DNA from: an uncultured Bacteroidales bacterium
GTDB lineage: Bacteria; Bacteroidota; Bacteroidia; Bacteroidales; WCHB1-69
Direction of reading: 5' to 3'
DNA: 31,754 nucleotides
Assembly (NCBI GenBank): GCA_937949745.1
Contig: CALECM010000052.1
Location: forward strand, 1 to 31,754
Positions 23,307-31,636 of the stretch are shown in pieces (the stretch's first letter is position 1; every line of letters begins with the position of its first letter). The position numbers and the translations under genes were made by a program. The notes beneath the pieces are model-generated. The model saw only the letters and a program-made list of their open reading frames with translations. It ran no database searches and had not been told where the DNA came from.

Positions 23307-25376
23307 ATGAAAACGGATAACTCACCTGCTACACAACAGGATGCTCAGGAGGCGGAAAACAGGATCCGCCAGCTAACGGATCAGATCAACCATCATAATT
23401 ACCAATATTATATATTAGATAGTCCGGAAATAAGCGATTATGAATTTGACAAGCTTTTAGAGGAGCTGGGAGAATGGGAGAGTCAATTTCCCCAATATGC
23501 ACTTCCGGATAGTCCCACACAGCGGGTAGGCGGGACGGTAACCAAACATTTCGATACCGTAAAACATCAATATCCGATGTTATCTCTGGCTAATACCTAT
23601 TCTATGGAAGAATTGCAGGAATTTGACCGGCGGGTAAGGAGTTCGGTGAATGATCCCGTAGAATATGTATGTGAATTAAAGTATGACGGGGTTGCCATAA
23701 GCCTTATTTATGAAAACGGTTTGTTGAAACAGGCAGTGACCCGTGGCGACGGTATTCAGGGAGACGACGTAACGGCTAATGTGAAGACCATACGAAGCAT
23801 ACCTTTAAAATTATATGGTAATTTTCCTGAAAAGTTTGAAGTACGGGGAGAAATTCTCATGCCGCATCACCAATTTGAAAAATTGAACCGTGAGCGGGAA
23901 GAGATCGGGGAATCTCCTTTTGCCAATCCGCGTAATGCCGCGTCGGGAAGTATGAAATTGCAGGAATCTTCGGAAGTAGCGAAAAGAGGTCTCGACGCCC
24001 AACTTTATTATTTACTCGGGGATCATATTCCGGGAAAAACCCATTGGGAACGCATAGAACATCTTAAAGAATGGGGATTCAAACCTCCGAAAGCCATCCG
24101 GATCGCCCGTTCACTGGAGGAAGTATCCCGGTTTATTATGGAATGGGACGTCGAAAGGAAAAAATTACCTTTCGATATTGATGGTATCGTTTTAAAAGTC
24201 AATTCTTTGGCTCAACAGCAACAAATAGGTTATACGGCCAAAAACCCGCGTTGGGCCATTGCCTATAAATTTAAAGCCGAGCGGGTTTCCACACCTTTAT
24301 TAAGTGTGGATTTTCAGGTCGGCAGGACCGGTATCATTACGCCGGTCGCCAATTTGAAACCGGTGCAGTTGGCCGGCACCGTGGTCAAAAGAGCTACCCT
24401 GAATAACCGTGATTTCATTGAGACTTTTGATATTCATTACCATGATTATCTTCTGGTGGAGAAGGGCGGGGAGATCATTCCGAAGATCGTGGGAATTGAA
24501 ACGGATAAACGGGAACCTTCCTCACAAAAAGTCACCTTTATTTCCAATTGTCCGCAATGTCATTCCTTACTTATCCAGAATGAAGGAGAATCGGGTATTT
24601 ACTGTCCCAATGAGTTGCATTGTCCTCCACAGATCCGCGGTAAGCTGGAGCATTTTATCGCCAGGAGGGCGATGAACATAGATTCATTGGGTGAAGGTAA
24701 GATAGAAATGTTATATGAAAACGGACTGGTACGGAATATCGCTGATTTTTATGAGCTTACTTATGATAGTCTGATCGGTCTGGAGAAGAAATTTCCCGAC
24801 GAAGATGGTAAGTCCGGACGGGTGATCAGTTTCAGGGAAAAGACCGTGCAAAATATTCTGTCGGGCATTGAAAAATCGAAACAGGTTCCTTTCGAGAGAG
24901 TATTATTTGCCCTGGGAATACGTTTTGTAGGTGAAACAACGGCCAAGAAATTAGCGAGACATTTTGGTAACATCGAAGTCCTTTCAACAGCTTCCAAAGA
25001 AGAATTATTACAGGTTGGAGATGTGGGCGACAGGGTCGCGGACAGTATCATTCATTTTTTTAATCAGCCGGAGAACCTGGAGATCTTATTGAGACTTAGA
25101 AATGCCGGCCTACAGTTTGAATCCGATTATGAAGCCGATCAGCTTGGAGATTCGCTTAAAGATAAGGTAATCGTAGTGAGCGGGATTTTTTCCGTTCCCC
25201 GGGATGATATTAAAGCGCAGGTTGAACAACATGGAGGCAAACTGGCTTCTTCAATTTCCAAAAATACTACATTTGTACTGGCCGGGGAGAAAATTGGCCC
25301 CGAAAAGAAATTGAAAGCGGAAAAATTAGGTATCCCTTTAATTAGTGAAGAAGAATTCCGTAAAATGATCGGTTAG
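23307..25376 (+). CDS. ligA: NAD-dependent DNA ligase LigA
   Basis: 689 residues with the full LigA domain order. The Ia domain has HNYQYYILDSPEISDYEFD. The adenylation domain has the active-site motif KYDG (Lys125). An OB-fold follows, then a four-cysteine zinc finger (CPQC ... YCPNELHCPPQ), helix-hairpin-helix repeats and a C-terminal BRCT domain (KVIVVSGIFSVPRDDI to the end). It seals nicks in replication and repair with NAD+ as cofactor. The start is ATG at 23307. It diverges from ispG and overlaps the convergent cyclase gene by 4 bp. A GC-rich 7-bp hairpin lies about 20 nt past the stop but has no T-run. Confidence 0.97.
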   Translation: MKTDNSPATQQDAQEAENRIRQLTDQINHHNYQYYILDSPEISDYEFDKLLEELGEWESQFPQYALPDSPTQRVGGTVTKHFDTVKHQYPMLSLANTYSMEELQEFDRRVRSSVNDPVEYVCELKYDGVAISLIYENGLLKQAVTRGDGIQGDDVTANVKTIRSIPLKLYGNFPEKFEVRGEILMPHHQFEKLNREREEIGESPFANPRNAASGSMKLQESSEVAKRGLDAQLYYLLGDHIPGKTHWERIEHLKEWGFKPPKAIRIARSLEEVSRFIMEWDVERKKLPFDIDGIVLKVNSLAQQQQIGYTAKNPRWAIAYKFKAERVSTPLLSVDFQVGRTGIITPVANLKPVQLAGTVVKRATLNNRDFIETFDIHYHDYLLVEKGGEIIPKIVGIETDKREPSSQKVTFISNCPQCHSLLIQNEGESGIYCPNELHCPPQIRGKLEHFIARRAMNIDSLGEGKIEMLYENGLVRNIADFYELTYDSLIGLEKKFPDEDGKSGRVISFREKTVQNILSGIEKSKQVPFERVLFALGIRFVGETTAKKLARHFGNIEVLSTASKEELLQVGDVGDRVADSIIHFFNQPENLEILLRLRNAGLQFESDYEADQLGDSLKDKVIVVSGIFSVPRDDIKAQVEQHGGKLASSISKNTTFVLAGEKIGPEKKLKAEKLGIPLISEEEFRKMIG

Positions 25377-25951
25377 ACTTCTTCACATGTACAGAGGACG
25401 GCCCTGCAGGGAGAGCCGTCCAATCCGCCTAACTTAAGAGGTGCCGCGAAAAGATAATAATTACCCTCCGGCACTTCTCTTAAAATGACTCCTTCCAAAA
25501 TCACGATTTCATTATTTAAAAGGATCATATGAACTTCGGCGGAATCGTTTTCCGATCCCACCGTTTGTTTTTCGGTTCCCACCAGTTTAATTCCCTGATT
25601 TACCAATTCCTGTGCTGCTTCCGGTGAAAGTATCCCGTTTCCTTTGAAAAGTACACGTGTTACTTTTTTGAGGCCTAAAGACCTGATATCGTCAGGTGTG
25701 ATCTGCCCGTTAATTTCGACTACCGTCGCGGATCCGATACATTTTTCCAATTCTACCTGATCGATCGTCTTACCATCAGCAACAAAATGGGACGGGGCAT
25801 CCATATGGGTGGCGTTATGCGCACACATATTCAGCATCGTCAGATTACATTTGTCGCCGTTGTTAATGGAAAGAACTCTTTCGTAAGAAGGAGCAGGATC
25901 CCCGGGGAAAACTTTCCCGGAGAATAATTCTTGCGTAATATCATAAATCAT
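25373..25951 (-). CDS. Cyclase family protein (kynurenine formamidase-like metal hydrolase)
   Basis: 192-residue protein of the cyclase superfamily (PF04199 type). The metal-binding motif HxxxHxDxxxH is intact: His45, His49, Asp51 and His55 in HNATHMDAPSHF. Family members include KynB, which hydrolyses N-formylkynurenine, and enzymes acting on other amides or cyclic substrates. No other kynurenine pathway gene is nearby, so KynB activity is not claimed. The C-terminal segment LGGLDGSPCRAVL is also typical. The start is ATG at 25951. It is the last gene of a probable mfd - small gene - cyclase unit, with a 27-bp gap to the small gene, and its 3' end overlaps ligA. Confidence 0.87.
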   Translation of the reverse strand: MIYDITQELFSGKVFPGDPAPSYERVLSINNGDKCNLTMLNMCAHNATHMDAPSHFVADGKTIDQVELEKCIGSATVVEINGQITPDDIRSLGLKKVTRVLFKGNGILSPEAAQELVNQGIKLVGTEKQTVGSENDSAEVHMILLNNEIVILEGVILREVPEGNYYLFAAPLKLGGLDGSPCRAVLCTCEEV

Positions 25952-25978
25952 AATGTGGGACTTGGAATTTAAATAAGG

Positions 25979-26149
25979 TTACGAATCCATATTTTCATCA
26001 TCGTCATACAGATTGTTCAACTCAAAAGATATACTGTCATATTCTTTTTTAAGTTCTTCCAAAACTTCTTCCGGGGTATCCTCAGGGATGTTGTTTAATT
26101 GGATTTGTGCGATTTCAAGTTCTTTTTCTAATTCTTCTCTCCGGCTCAT
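25979..26149 (-). CDS. Small acidic protein of unknown function, 56 aa
   Basis: Short open frame of 56 codons from ATG 26149 to TAA at 25979-25981, filling the gap between mfd and the cyclase gene. The protein starts MSRREELEKELEIAQ and ends LYDDDENMDS. It is rich in Glu, Asp, Leu and Lys, contains a PEDTPEEVLEELKKEY segment, and is likely two helices with coiled-coil character. It has no signal peptide or membrane segment. Gaps are 62 bp to mfd and 27 bp to the cyclase gene, same strand, so all three may be co-transcribed. Support is positional and compositional (heptad-like helix, sensible N- and C-termini); I know no named family. Confidence 0.68.
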   Translation of the reverse strand: MSRREELEKELEIAQIQLNNIPEDTPEEVLEELKKEYDSISFELNNLYDDDENMDS

Positions 26150-26211
26150 AATAATGTGTGTTAAATTAATATTAGTAATGGGTTAACAAAAATTTTATGT
26201 TAAAGTTTGGA

Positions 26212-29200
26212 TTAACTCGTAATCTTATTCAACCAGTGCATGGCGGATTTAATGGATGGTACCTTATGAATCGTGAGTACCAGTTTATGATTGATCTCTT
26301 TGATCTGTACCTGAGGGTGGTTTTTCTGCATAAATTCCAGTATGCGGTTAAAAAGTTCCGATTGATAGAAAGGGGAATTAACGTTTGCTGTGAAATATCC
26401 GGTAAAATTCCCTTTCTTCAGGACGATCTTTTCAAAGAAAAGTTCCCCGGCTTTTTGCCTTAAAGGAACGGTTTGTAATAACTCTTCGGTTTGCGGAGGC
26501 AATTTTCCAAACATGTCGACCAGTTTATTCCTGAATTTTTCCAGGTCCTGCTCATTTCTTATCCCATCCAGTTCTTTGTATAAACTCATGCGTTCACTCA
26601 CACTACTTACATATTCCGTCGGTAGCATAACACCCAGGTCGGTTTCCAGTATGCATTCCCGTTTCACGAGAGCGGAGTTATCGGCCATTGTAAAGGAATC
26701 GAAATCTTTTTCCTGTAATTCCATAATGGCTTCGTTTAGTATCTTCTGGTACATATCGAATCCTATTTCCGATATAAAGCCGCTTTGTTCCGCACCTAAA
26801 ATATCTCCTGCGCCTCGGATATCGAGGTCACGCATGGCGATCTGGAAGCCGCTGCCCAATTCAGAATACTCTTCGATCGCTTTTAACCGTTTCCGGGCCT
26901 GTTCGTTCAGTTCTTCGAAAGAACGGATTAACAGATAACAGAAAGCCTTTTTATTATTCCTTCCTACCCGGCCGCGAAGCTGGTGGAGTACATTGAGTGC
27001 GAAATTCTGGGCATCGTTGATGATCATGGTATTGGCATTGGTAATATCCAGACCGGATTCCACAATGGTAGTCGCGACCAGTACATCATAATCGCCTTCG
27101 ATAAATCCCAACATGATTTTTTCCAGCTTTTCACCTTCCATCTGGCCGTGACCGATGGCGATACGGGCTTCCGGAACCAGCCTTTGTACCAATCCCGCTA
27201 CTTCCTGAATATTCTGGATCTTATTATGGACAATAAAAACCTGTCCGCCACGGCTTATTTCATAAGAGACGGCATCCCTGATCAGTTCCTCATTAAAAAC
27301 GTGCACTTCCGTCTGGATAGGATACCGGTTGGGTGGAGGCATACTGATCACGGATATATCACGGGCGCCCATTAAAGAAAATTGCAGCGTACGCGGGATA
27401 GGCGTTGCCGAAAGGGTAAGCGTATCTACGGTAGCTTTAAATTCTCGCAATTTTTCTTTGGCTGCCACGCCGAATTTTTGTTCTTCGTCAACGATCAGCA
27501 ATCCCAGGTCTTTAAATTCCACATCTTTACTTAATAACCGGTGGGTGCCGATCAGGATATCTATTTTTCCTTCTTTTAATTTTTGTAATGTTTCTTTTAC
27601 CTGTTTGGGAGATTTAAACCGGTTCACGTAATCCACCGTACAAGGCATTCCCGCCAAACGTTCGGAAAAAGTAGTATAGTGTTGCAGGGCCAGTACGGTA
27701 GTCGGCACGAGTACCGCCACCTGTTTACTATCGTTTACCGCTTTAAATGCCGCCCTTATCGCAATTTCGGTTTTACCGAATCCCACATCTCCGCATATAA
27801 GCCTGTCCATAGGATGTTCCGATTCCATATCGGCCTTCACTTCCGTAAGGGATTTGATTTGGTCGGCGGTATCTTCATAAATAAAAGAGGCTTCCAGTTC
27901 AGTCTGTAAATAAGTATCCGGCGCGTAAGCAAAACCTTTCCGGGCTTTACGTTTAGCGTAAAGTTTAATAAGGTCTATCGCGATCTCCTTGACCCTTTTT
28001 TTGGTCTTTTCCTTAAGCCTTTCCCAGGTTCCGGAACCGATACGGTGGAGCGAAGGAGGTGTCCCGTCTTTCCCGACATATTTAGAGATCTTATGCAAAG
28101 AATGAATGCTGATATAAAGCGCATCCCCTTCTTTATATTCCAGTTTGATGGCTTCCTGTTCCTTTCCGCCCACTTCTAATTTTTCCAGTCCCCGGTAAAT
28201 ACCTACGCCATGGTCTATGTGTACTACATAATCTCCGGGTTGAAGGTCATAAATTTCTTTCAGGGTGAACTGCTCGCTTTTTTTGTAGCGGTCACGGATG
28301 GAGAAACGCTGGTATTTTTCAAAAAACTGGTGGTCGGTATATACGCATACTTTCCCTTTTTCATCCCTGAATCCTTCATGAAGTACAAACGGTAAAGGAA
28401 TAAAAAGGTCGGTGGCTGTATATGTAGATTCGTTCTTAACATTATAGGTTACGAGCAAATCGGTCATGATTTTTTCCATCCTGTTGAGCTGGTTCTCATT
28501 ATCAGAAAGGAAAAATGTTTTATAACCTCTGGAATAATTGTCGATCCATTCATCCAGAAGCATCTCGAAGTTTTTGGAAAGCGCATGTTGCGGTGTAATT
28601 CCAAAATCCAGTTCGAGGTCATGGTTTTGGAGAACTGAAGAGTTTAGTTCAATGACGAAACTTCCGGCAACAGTCCTCAGAAAGTCACTTTGGTTAATGT
28701 AGAGTTCTGCGGGCTGGCTATGGGCAAGAGGGGAGGATTGTACGGTTAAATACTCCTCTTCCGCTTTTTTAAAATTGCCTTCAATCTGCGCTCCGATATC
28801 TTCAATTCTCATTAACCAGTATACAGGCTCACCCTGAAGGAAATCGAAGAAGGAAACCCTTTCTTCTCTTATCTCCGTATGAGCAAGCATAGGCATGATA
28901 TTTAATTGGTCGGTTTCCCGTATCGATAATTGTGTTCCGGCATCAAAAAGCCGGATAGATTCTATCTTATCTCCCGATAATTCTATCCGGTAAGGATTCT
29001 CTTCGGAGTAGGAAAAGATATCGAATATACCGCCCCTCCAGGCAAACTGGCCGGGTTCGAATACGAATTCTTCCTGCCTGTACTGGTATTCATAAAGGAA
29101 TTCCAGAAATATATCGATCGGAAGCAGCTCTCCTTTCTTTACAGTGAAAGAATTTTGTTTCAGGTAACGAGGAGAGATAATTTTCTCCGAAAGTGCTTCC

Positions 29201-29598
29201 GGATAACTTACCACGATATATTTTTCGTCACTATGGATAAGCTTATTGATAATTTCCGAGCGTAATTTTATGTTGGCATTGTCGACTTCTTCGATCTTAT
29301 AGGCTCTCCTGTAAGATGAAGGAAAATAGTGAACTCTTTTATTCTCCAATGATTTATCCCGGTCATCTAAAAGCAATTCAAGGTCCTGGTACAAAAATGC
29401 CGCGGATTCCCTGTCAGGGAGCACAAAAAGATGGTGTTGGGATATGTCACGCAATACGGAAGTAGCCAGTAAAGGCAATGAAGAACCCGCCAAACCTTTT
29501 AAAGCCGCTTTTCCCTGTGACTTTTGTTGATTCAGGTATTGTAAAAAAACTTCCTTTTGCGGAGGATTAAACGCAACAAATAAATCGTCCAATGACAT
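26212..29598 (-). CDS. mfd: Transcription-repair coupling factor Mfd
   Basis: 1128 residues, near the E. coli length of 1148. Mfd removes RNA polymerase stalled at DNA lesions and recruits UvrA. Domain order is normal: an N-terminal UvrB-like region (to about 450); the RNA-polymerase-interacting domain starting YVVHIDHGVGIYRGLE; the translocase with Walker A GDVGFGKTE (about residue 600), DEEQ box (about 703), LSATPIPRTL and the second RecA lobe with ATTIVESGLDI and QLRGRVGRN; and the C-terminal UvrA-gate domain. The start is ATG at 29598, with a TATTTTTG element 20 nt upstream. The clpX terminator isolates it from the clp operon. Confidence 0.96.
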   Translation of the reverse strand: MSLDDLFVAFNPPQKEVFLQYLNQQKSQGKAALKGLAGSSLPLLATSVLRDISQHHLFVLPDRESAAFLYQDLELLLDDRDKSLENKRVHYFPSSYRRAYKIEEVDNANIKLRSEIINKLIHSDEKYIVVSYPEALSEKIISPRYLKQNSFTVKKGELLPIDIFLEFLYEYQYRQEEFVFEPGQFAWRGGIFDIFSYSEENPYRIELSGDKIESIRLFDAGTQLSIRETDQLNIMPMLAHTEIREERVSFFDFLQGEPVYWLMRIEDIGAQIEGNFKKAEEEYLTVQSSPLAHSQPAELYINQSDFLRTVAGSFVIELNSSVLQNHDLELDFGITPQHALSKNFEMLLDEWIDNYSRGYKTFFLSDNENQLNRMEKIMTDLLVTYNVKNESTYTATDLFIPLPFVLHEGFRDEKGKVCVYTDHQFFEKYQRFSIRDRYKKSEQFTLKEIYDLQPGDYVVHIDHGVGIYRGLEKLEVGGKEQEAIKLEYKEGDALYISIHSLHKISKYVGKDGTPPSLHRIGSGTWERLKEKTKKRVKEIAIDLIKLYAKRKARKGFAYAPDTYLQTELEASFIYEDTADQIKSLTEVKADMESEHPMDRLICGDVGFGKTEIAIRAAFKAVNDSKQVAVLVPTTVLALQHYTTFSERLAGMPCTVDYVNRFKSPKQVKETLQKLKEGKIDILIGTHRLLSKDVEFKDLGLLIVDEEQKFGVAAKEKLREFKATVDTLTLSATPIPRTLQFSLMGARDISVISMPPPNRYPIQTEVHVFNEELIRDAVSYEISRGGQVFIVHNKIQNIQEVAGLVQRLVPEARIAIGHGQMEGEKLEKIMLGFIEGDYDVLVATTIVESGLDITNANTMIINDAQNFALNVLHQLRGRVGRNNKKAFCYLLIRSFEELNEQARKRLKAIEEYSELGSGFQIAMRDLDIRGAGDILGAEQSGFISEIGFDMYQKILNEAIMELQEKDFDSFTMADNSALVKRECILETDLGVMLPTEYVSSVSERMSLYKELDGIRNEQDLEKFRNKLVDMFGKLPPQTEELLQTVPLRQKAGELFFEKIVLKKGNFTGYFTANVNSPFYQSELFNRILEFMQKNHPQVQIKEINHKLVLTIHKVPSIKSAMHWLNKITS

Positions 29599-29617
29599 CC
29601 ACTATTTTTTAGTTGGG

Positions 29618-29654
29618 CAAAAATAATGAAAAAAATGAGGTAAAAAAAGACAAA
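29618..29654 (-). promoter_or_regulatory. Putative promoter of mfd (TTTG-N25-TATTTTTG)
   Basis: The -7 element TATTTTTG (29618-29625) followed by CCC is exact. A TTTG (29651-29654) lies 25 nt upstream, a little further than usual. It sits between the clpX terminator and mfd, where a promoter is needed. Confidence 0.6.
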
Positions 29655-29670
29655 ATGTACAAAAGAGTAT

Positions 29671-29712
29671 AAAAAAGATTTGCAGTAGTACACGACTTCT
29701 GCAAATCTTTTT
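29671..29712 (-). terminator. Rho-independent terminator of clpX
   Basis: 14-bp perfect stem (29672-29685 with 29699-29712), 13-nt loop, and a run of six T on the minus strand. It begins 2 bp after the clpX stop codon. Confidence 0.9.
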
Positions 29713-29714
29713 CC

Positions 29715-30959
29715 TTACGCAGATGCTTCATCCAGAAAAGAATAGATAGAATGGTCGAACTGTTCGTGCGCGTAGTTCAGATCGATCGTCACTTTCTTTT
29801 TCCGGGACGAAGGAAATTCGTACATGGCATTGGTCATTATTTTTTCAACAATAGACCGTAGTCCGCGGGCACCCAGTTTTAATTCCACAGCCTTTTCCAC
29901 GATATAATCAAGAGCTTCCGGTGTAAATTCCAGTTTGATACCATCTATTTCGAATAACCTTATATACTGTTTTATAAGAGCATTTTTGGGTTCGAGTAAT
30001 ATACACCGGAGGGCTGTTTTGTCAAGTTTATCCATATACGTGATCACCGGGAACCTTCCGCAAAGCTCGGGAATAAGTCCGAAAGTCTTAAGATCCTGAG
30101 TGGTGATGTACTGTAACATATTGGATTTGTCGATCTGCCGGTTCTTTTTATTATATCCGATCACATTGGTATTCATTCTTTCCCCGATGATCTTGTCGAT
30201 GTTATTAAAAGCACCGCTGGCGATAAAAAGAATGTTTTGGGTATTGACTTCTATAAATTTCTGTTCCGGATGTTTCCTTCCTCCCTGCGGAGGCACATTT
30301 ACCGTTGAACCTTCCAGTAATTTAAGTAAAGCCTGTTGTACTCCTTCGCCTGATACGTCACGGGTGATAGAGGGATTATCGGCTCCCTTACGGGCCACTT
30401 TGTCAATCTCATCGATGAATACAATCCCTTTTTCCGCCATTTTTACATCATAGTCAGCGGCCTGCAGGAGACGCGTGAGGATGCTTTCCACATCTTCTCC
30501 CACGTAACCGGCTTCCGTGAAGACAGTCGCATCGGCTATACAGAACGGTACATTCAGGAATTTCGCGATTGTTCTGGCCATAAGGGTTTTACCGGTTCCG
30601 GTTTCACCTACCAGAATAATATTTGATTTTTCGATTTCCACGTCATCCTGATTCTTTGGAGGGTTCTGGATTCTCTTATAGTGGTTATAAACCGCCACTG
30701 AGATCACTTTTTTTGCTTCGTCCTGACCGATAACATATTGGTCAAGATAAGATTTTATCTCCTGCGGTTTATGTAGTTTAAGTTCAGTATCCGGTAGTTT
30801 TCTTCCTTTCTGCTCGTATTTTTCAGCCAATATATCTTTTACGGCATCCGCGCATATTTCACAGATAGCACCGTTCACTCCATGAATCAGATATTCATAA
30901 GAAGGGTATTGTTGGCCGCAGAAATTACAGGTATTCTTTTCAGATTTACTTTTTGCCAT
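29715..30959 (-). CDS. clpX: ATP-dependent Clp protease ATP-binding subunit ClpX
   Basis: 414 residues. AAA+ unfoldase that feeds tagged proteins to ClpP. The N-terminal zinc-binding domain has Cys11, Cys14, Cys33 and Cys36. Walker A is GETGTGKTLMART and Walker B is IVFIDEIDKVARK. The pore loop GYVGEDVES, the RKH loop in GGRKHPEQ and the sensor-2 motif GARGLRSI are all present. The start codon lies 14 bp inside the 3' end of clpP in another frame, so translation is probably coupled. It ends directly at a strong terminator, making it the last gene of the tig-clpP-clpX operon. Confidence 0.97.
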   Translation of the reverse strand: MAKSKSEKNTCNFCGQQYPSYEYLIHGVNGAICEICADAVKDILAEKYEQKGRKLPDTELKLHKPQEIKSYLDQYVIGQDEAKKVISVAVYNHYKRIQNPPKNQDDVEIEKSNIILVGETGTGKTLMARTIAKFLNVPFCIADATVFTEAGYVGEDVESILTRLLQAADYDVKMAEKGIVFIDEIDKVARKGADNPSITRDVSGEGVQQALLKLLEGSTVNVPPQGGRKHPEQKFIEVNTQNILFIASGAFNNIDKIIGERMNTNVIGYNKKNRQIDKSNMLQYITTQDLKTFGLIPELCGRFPVITYMDKLDKTALRCILLEPKNALIKQYIRLFEIDGIKLEFTPEALDYIVEKAVELKLGARGLRSIVEKIMTNAMYEFPSSRKKKVTIDLNYAHEQFDHSIYSFLDEASA

Positions 30960-31635
30960 GTTTTGAATTGTCGTTTTTCAAAACTTCATCTATCATACCG
31001 TATTCTTTGGCTTCCTGTGCGATCATCCAGTAATTGCGGTCACTGTCTTCCCAAATCTTTTCATAGCTGTTTCCGCTATGGTGGGCAATGATTTCGTACA
31101 ATTCTTTTTTAAGTTTCTGGATTTCCATGGCTTCGATCTCAATATCGGAAGCTTGTCCCTGTGTTCCGCCCATCGGCTGATGGATCATCACACGTGCATG
31201 GGGTAACGCAAAACGTTTTCCGTGTGCACCCGCACAAAGCAGGACAGCGCCCATGGAAGCCGCCATTCCGGTACAGATCGTGGAAACGTCCGGTTTTAAA
31301 TATTGCATGGTATCATAAATACCCAGTCCCGCGTATACACTGCCTCCCGGAGTATTCAGATAGATCTGGATATCTCTTTCGGCATCCTGGGATTCGAGGA
31401 ACAGTAATTGCGCCTGGATAATATTGGCAACATCGTCATAGATAGGAACACCCAAAAAGATGATCCTGTCTTTCATTAATCTGGAAAAAACGTCCAGCTG
31501 TGTGATATTCATCGGACGTTCTTCAATAATATAAGGGGTTATATAATCATTTTGGATCTGGGAGTATTTATCAAATGCCAGTCCATTGATTCCACGGTGT
31601 TTAACCGCGTACTTTCTAAATTCATTTGTATTCAT
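30946..31635 (-). CDS. clpP: ATP-dependent Clp protease proteolytic subunit ClpP
   Basis: 229 residues from the ATG at 31635. Serine protease that forms a double heptameric ring, the chamber of ClpXP. Catalytic Ser127 lies in GMAASMGAVLL, His152 in ARVMIHQPMGG, and the likely Asp is Asp197 in WEDSDRN. NTPGGSVYAGL (about residues 94-104) is the oxyanion segment. It has about 20 more N-terminal residues than E. coli ClpP. I preferred ATG 31635 over an in-frame ATG at 31737, because the latter would add a Lys-rich stretch read out of frame through the end of the upstream gene. Start and upstream stop are 1 nt apart. Confidence 0.96.
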   Translation of the reverse strand: MNTNEFRKYAVKHRGINGLAFDKYSQIQNDYITPYIIEERPMNITQLDVFSRLMKDRIIFLGVPIYDDVANIIQAQLLFLESQDAERDIQIYLNTPGGSVYAGLGIYDTMQYLKPDVSTICTGMAASMGAVLLCAGAHGKRFALPHARVMIHQPMGGTQGQASDIEIEAMEIQKLKKELYEIIAHHSGNSYEKIWEDSDRNYWMIAQEAKEYGMIDEVLKNDNSKHGKK

Positions 31636-31636
31636 A

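Noticed and set aside
25396..25421. GC-rich hairpin after ligA as a terminator
   Set aside because: 7-bp stem with no T-run, lying in the coding sequence of the convergent cyclase gene, where GC-rich codons explain it.
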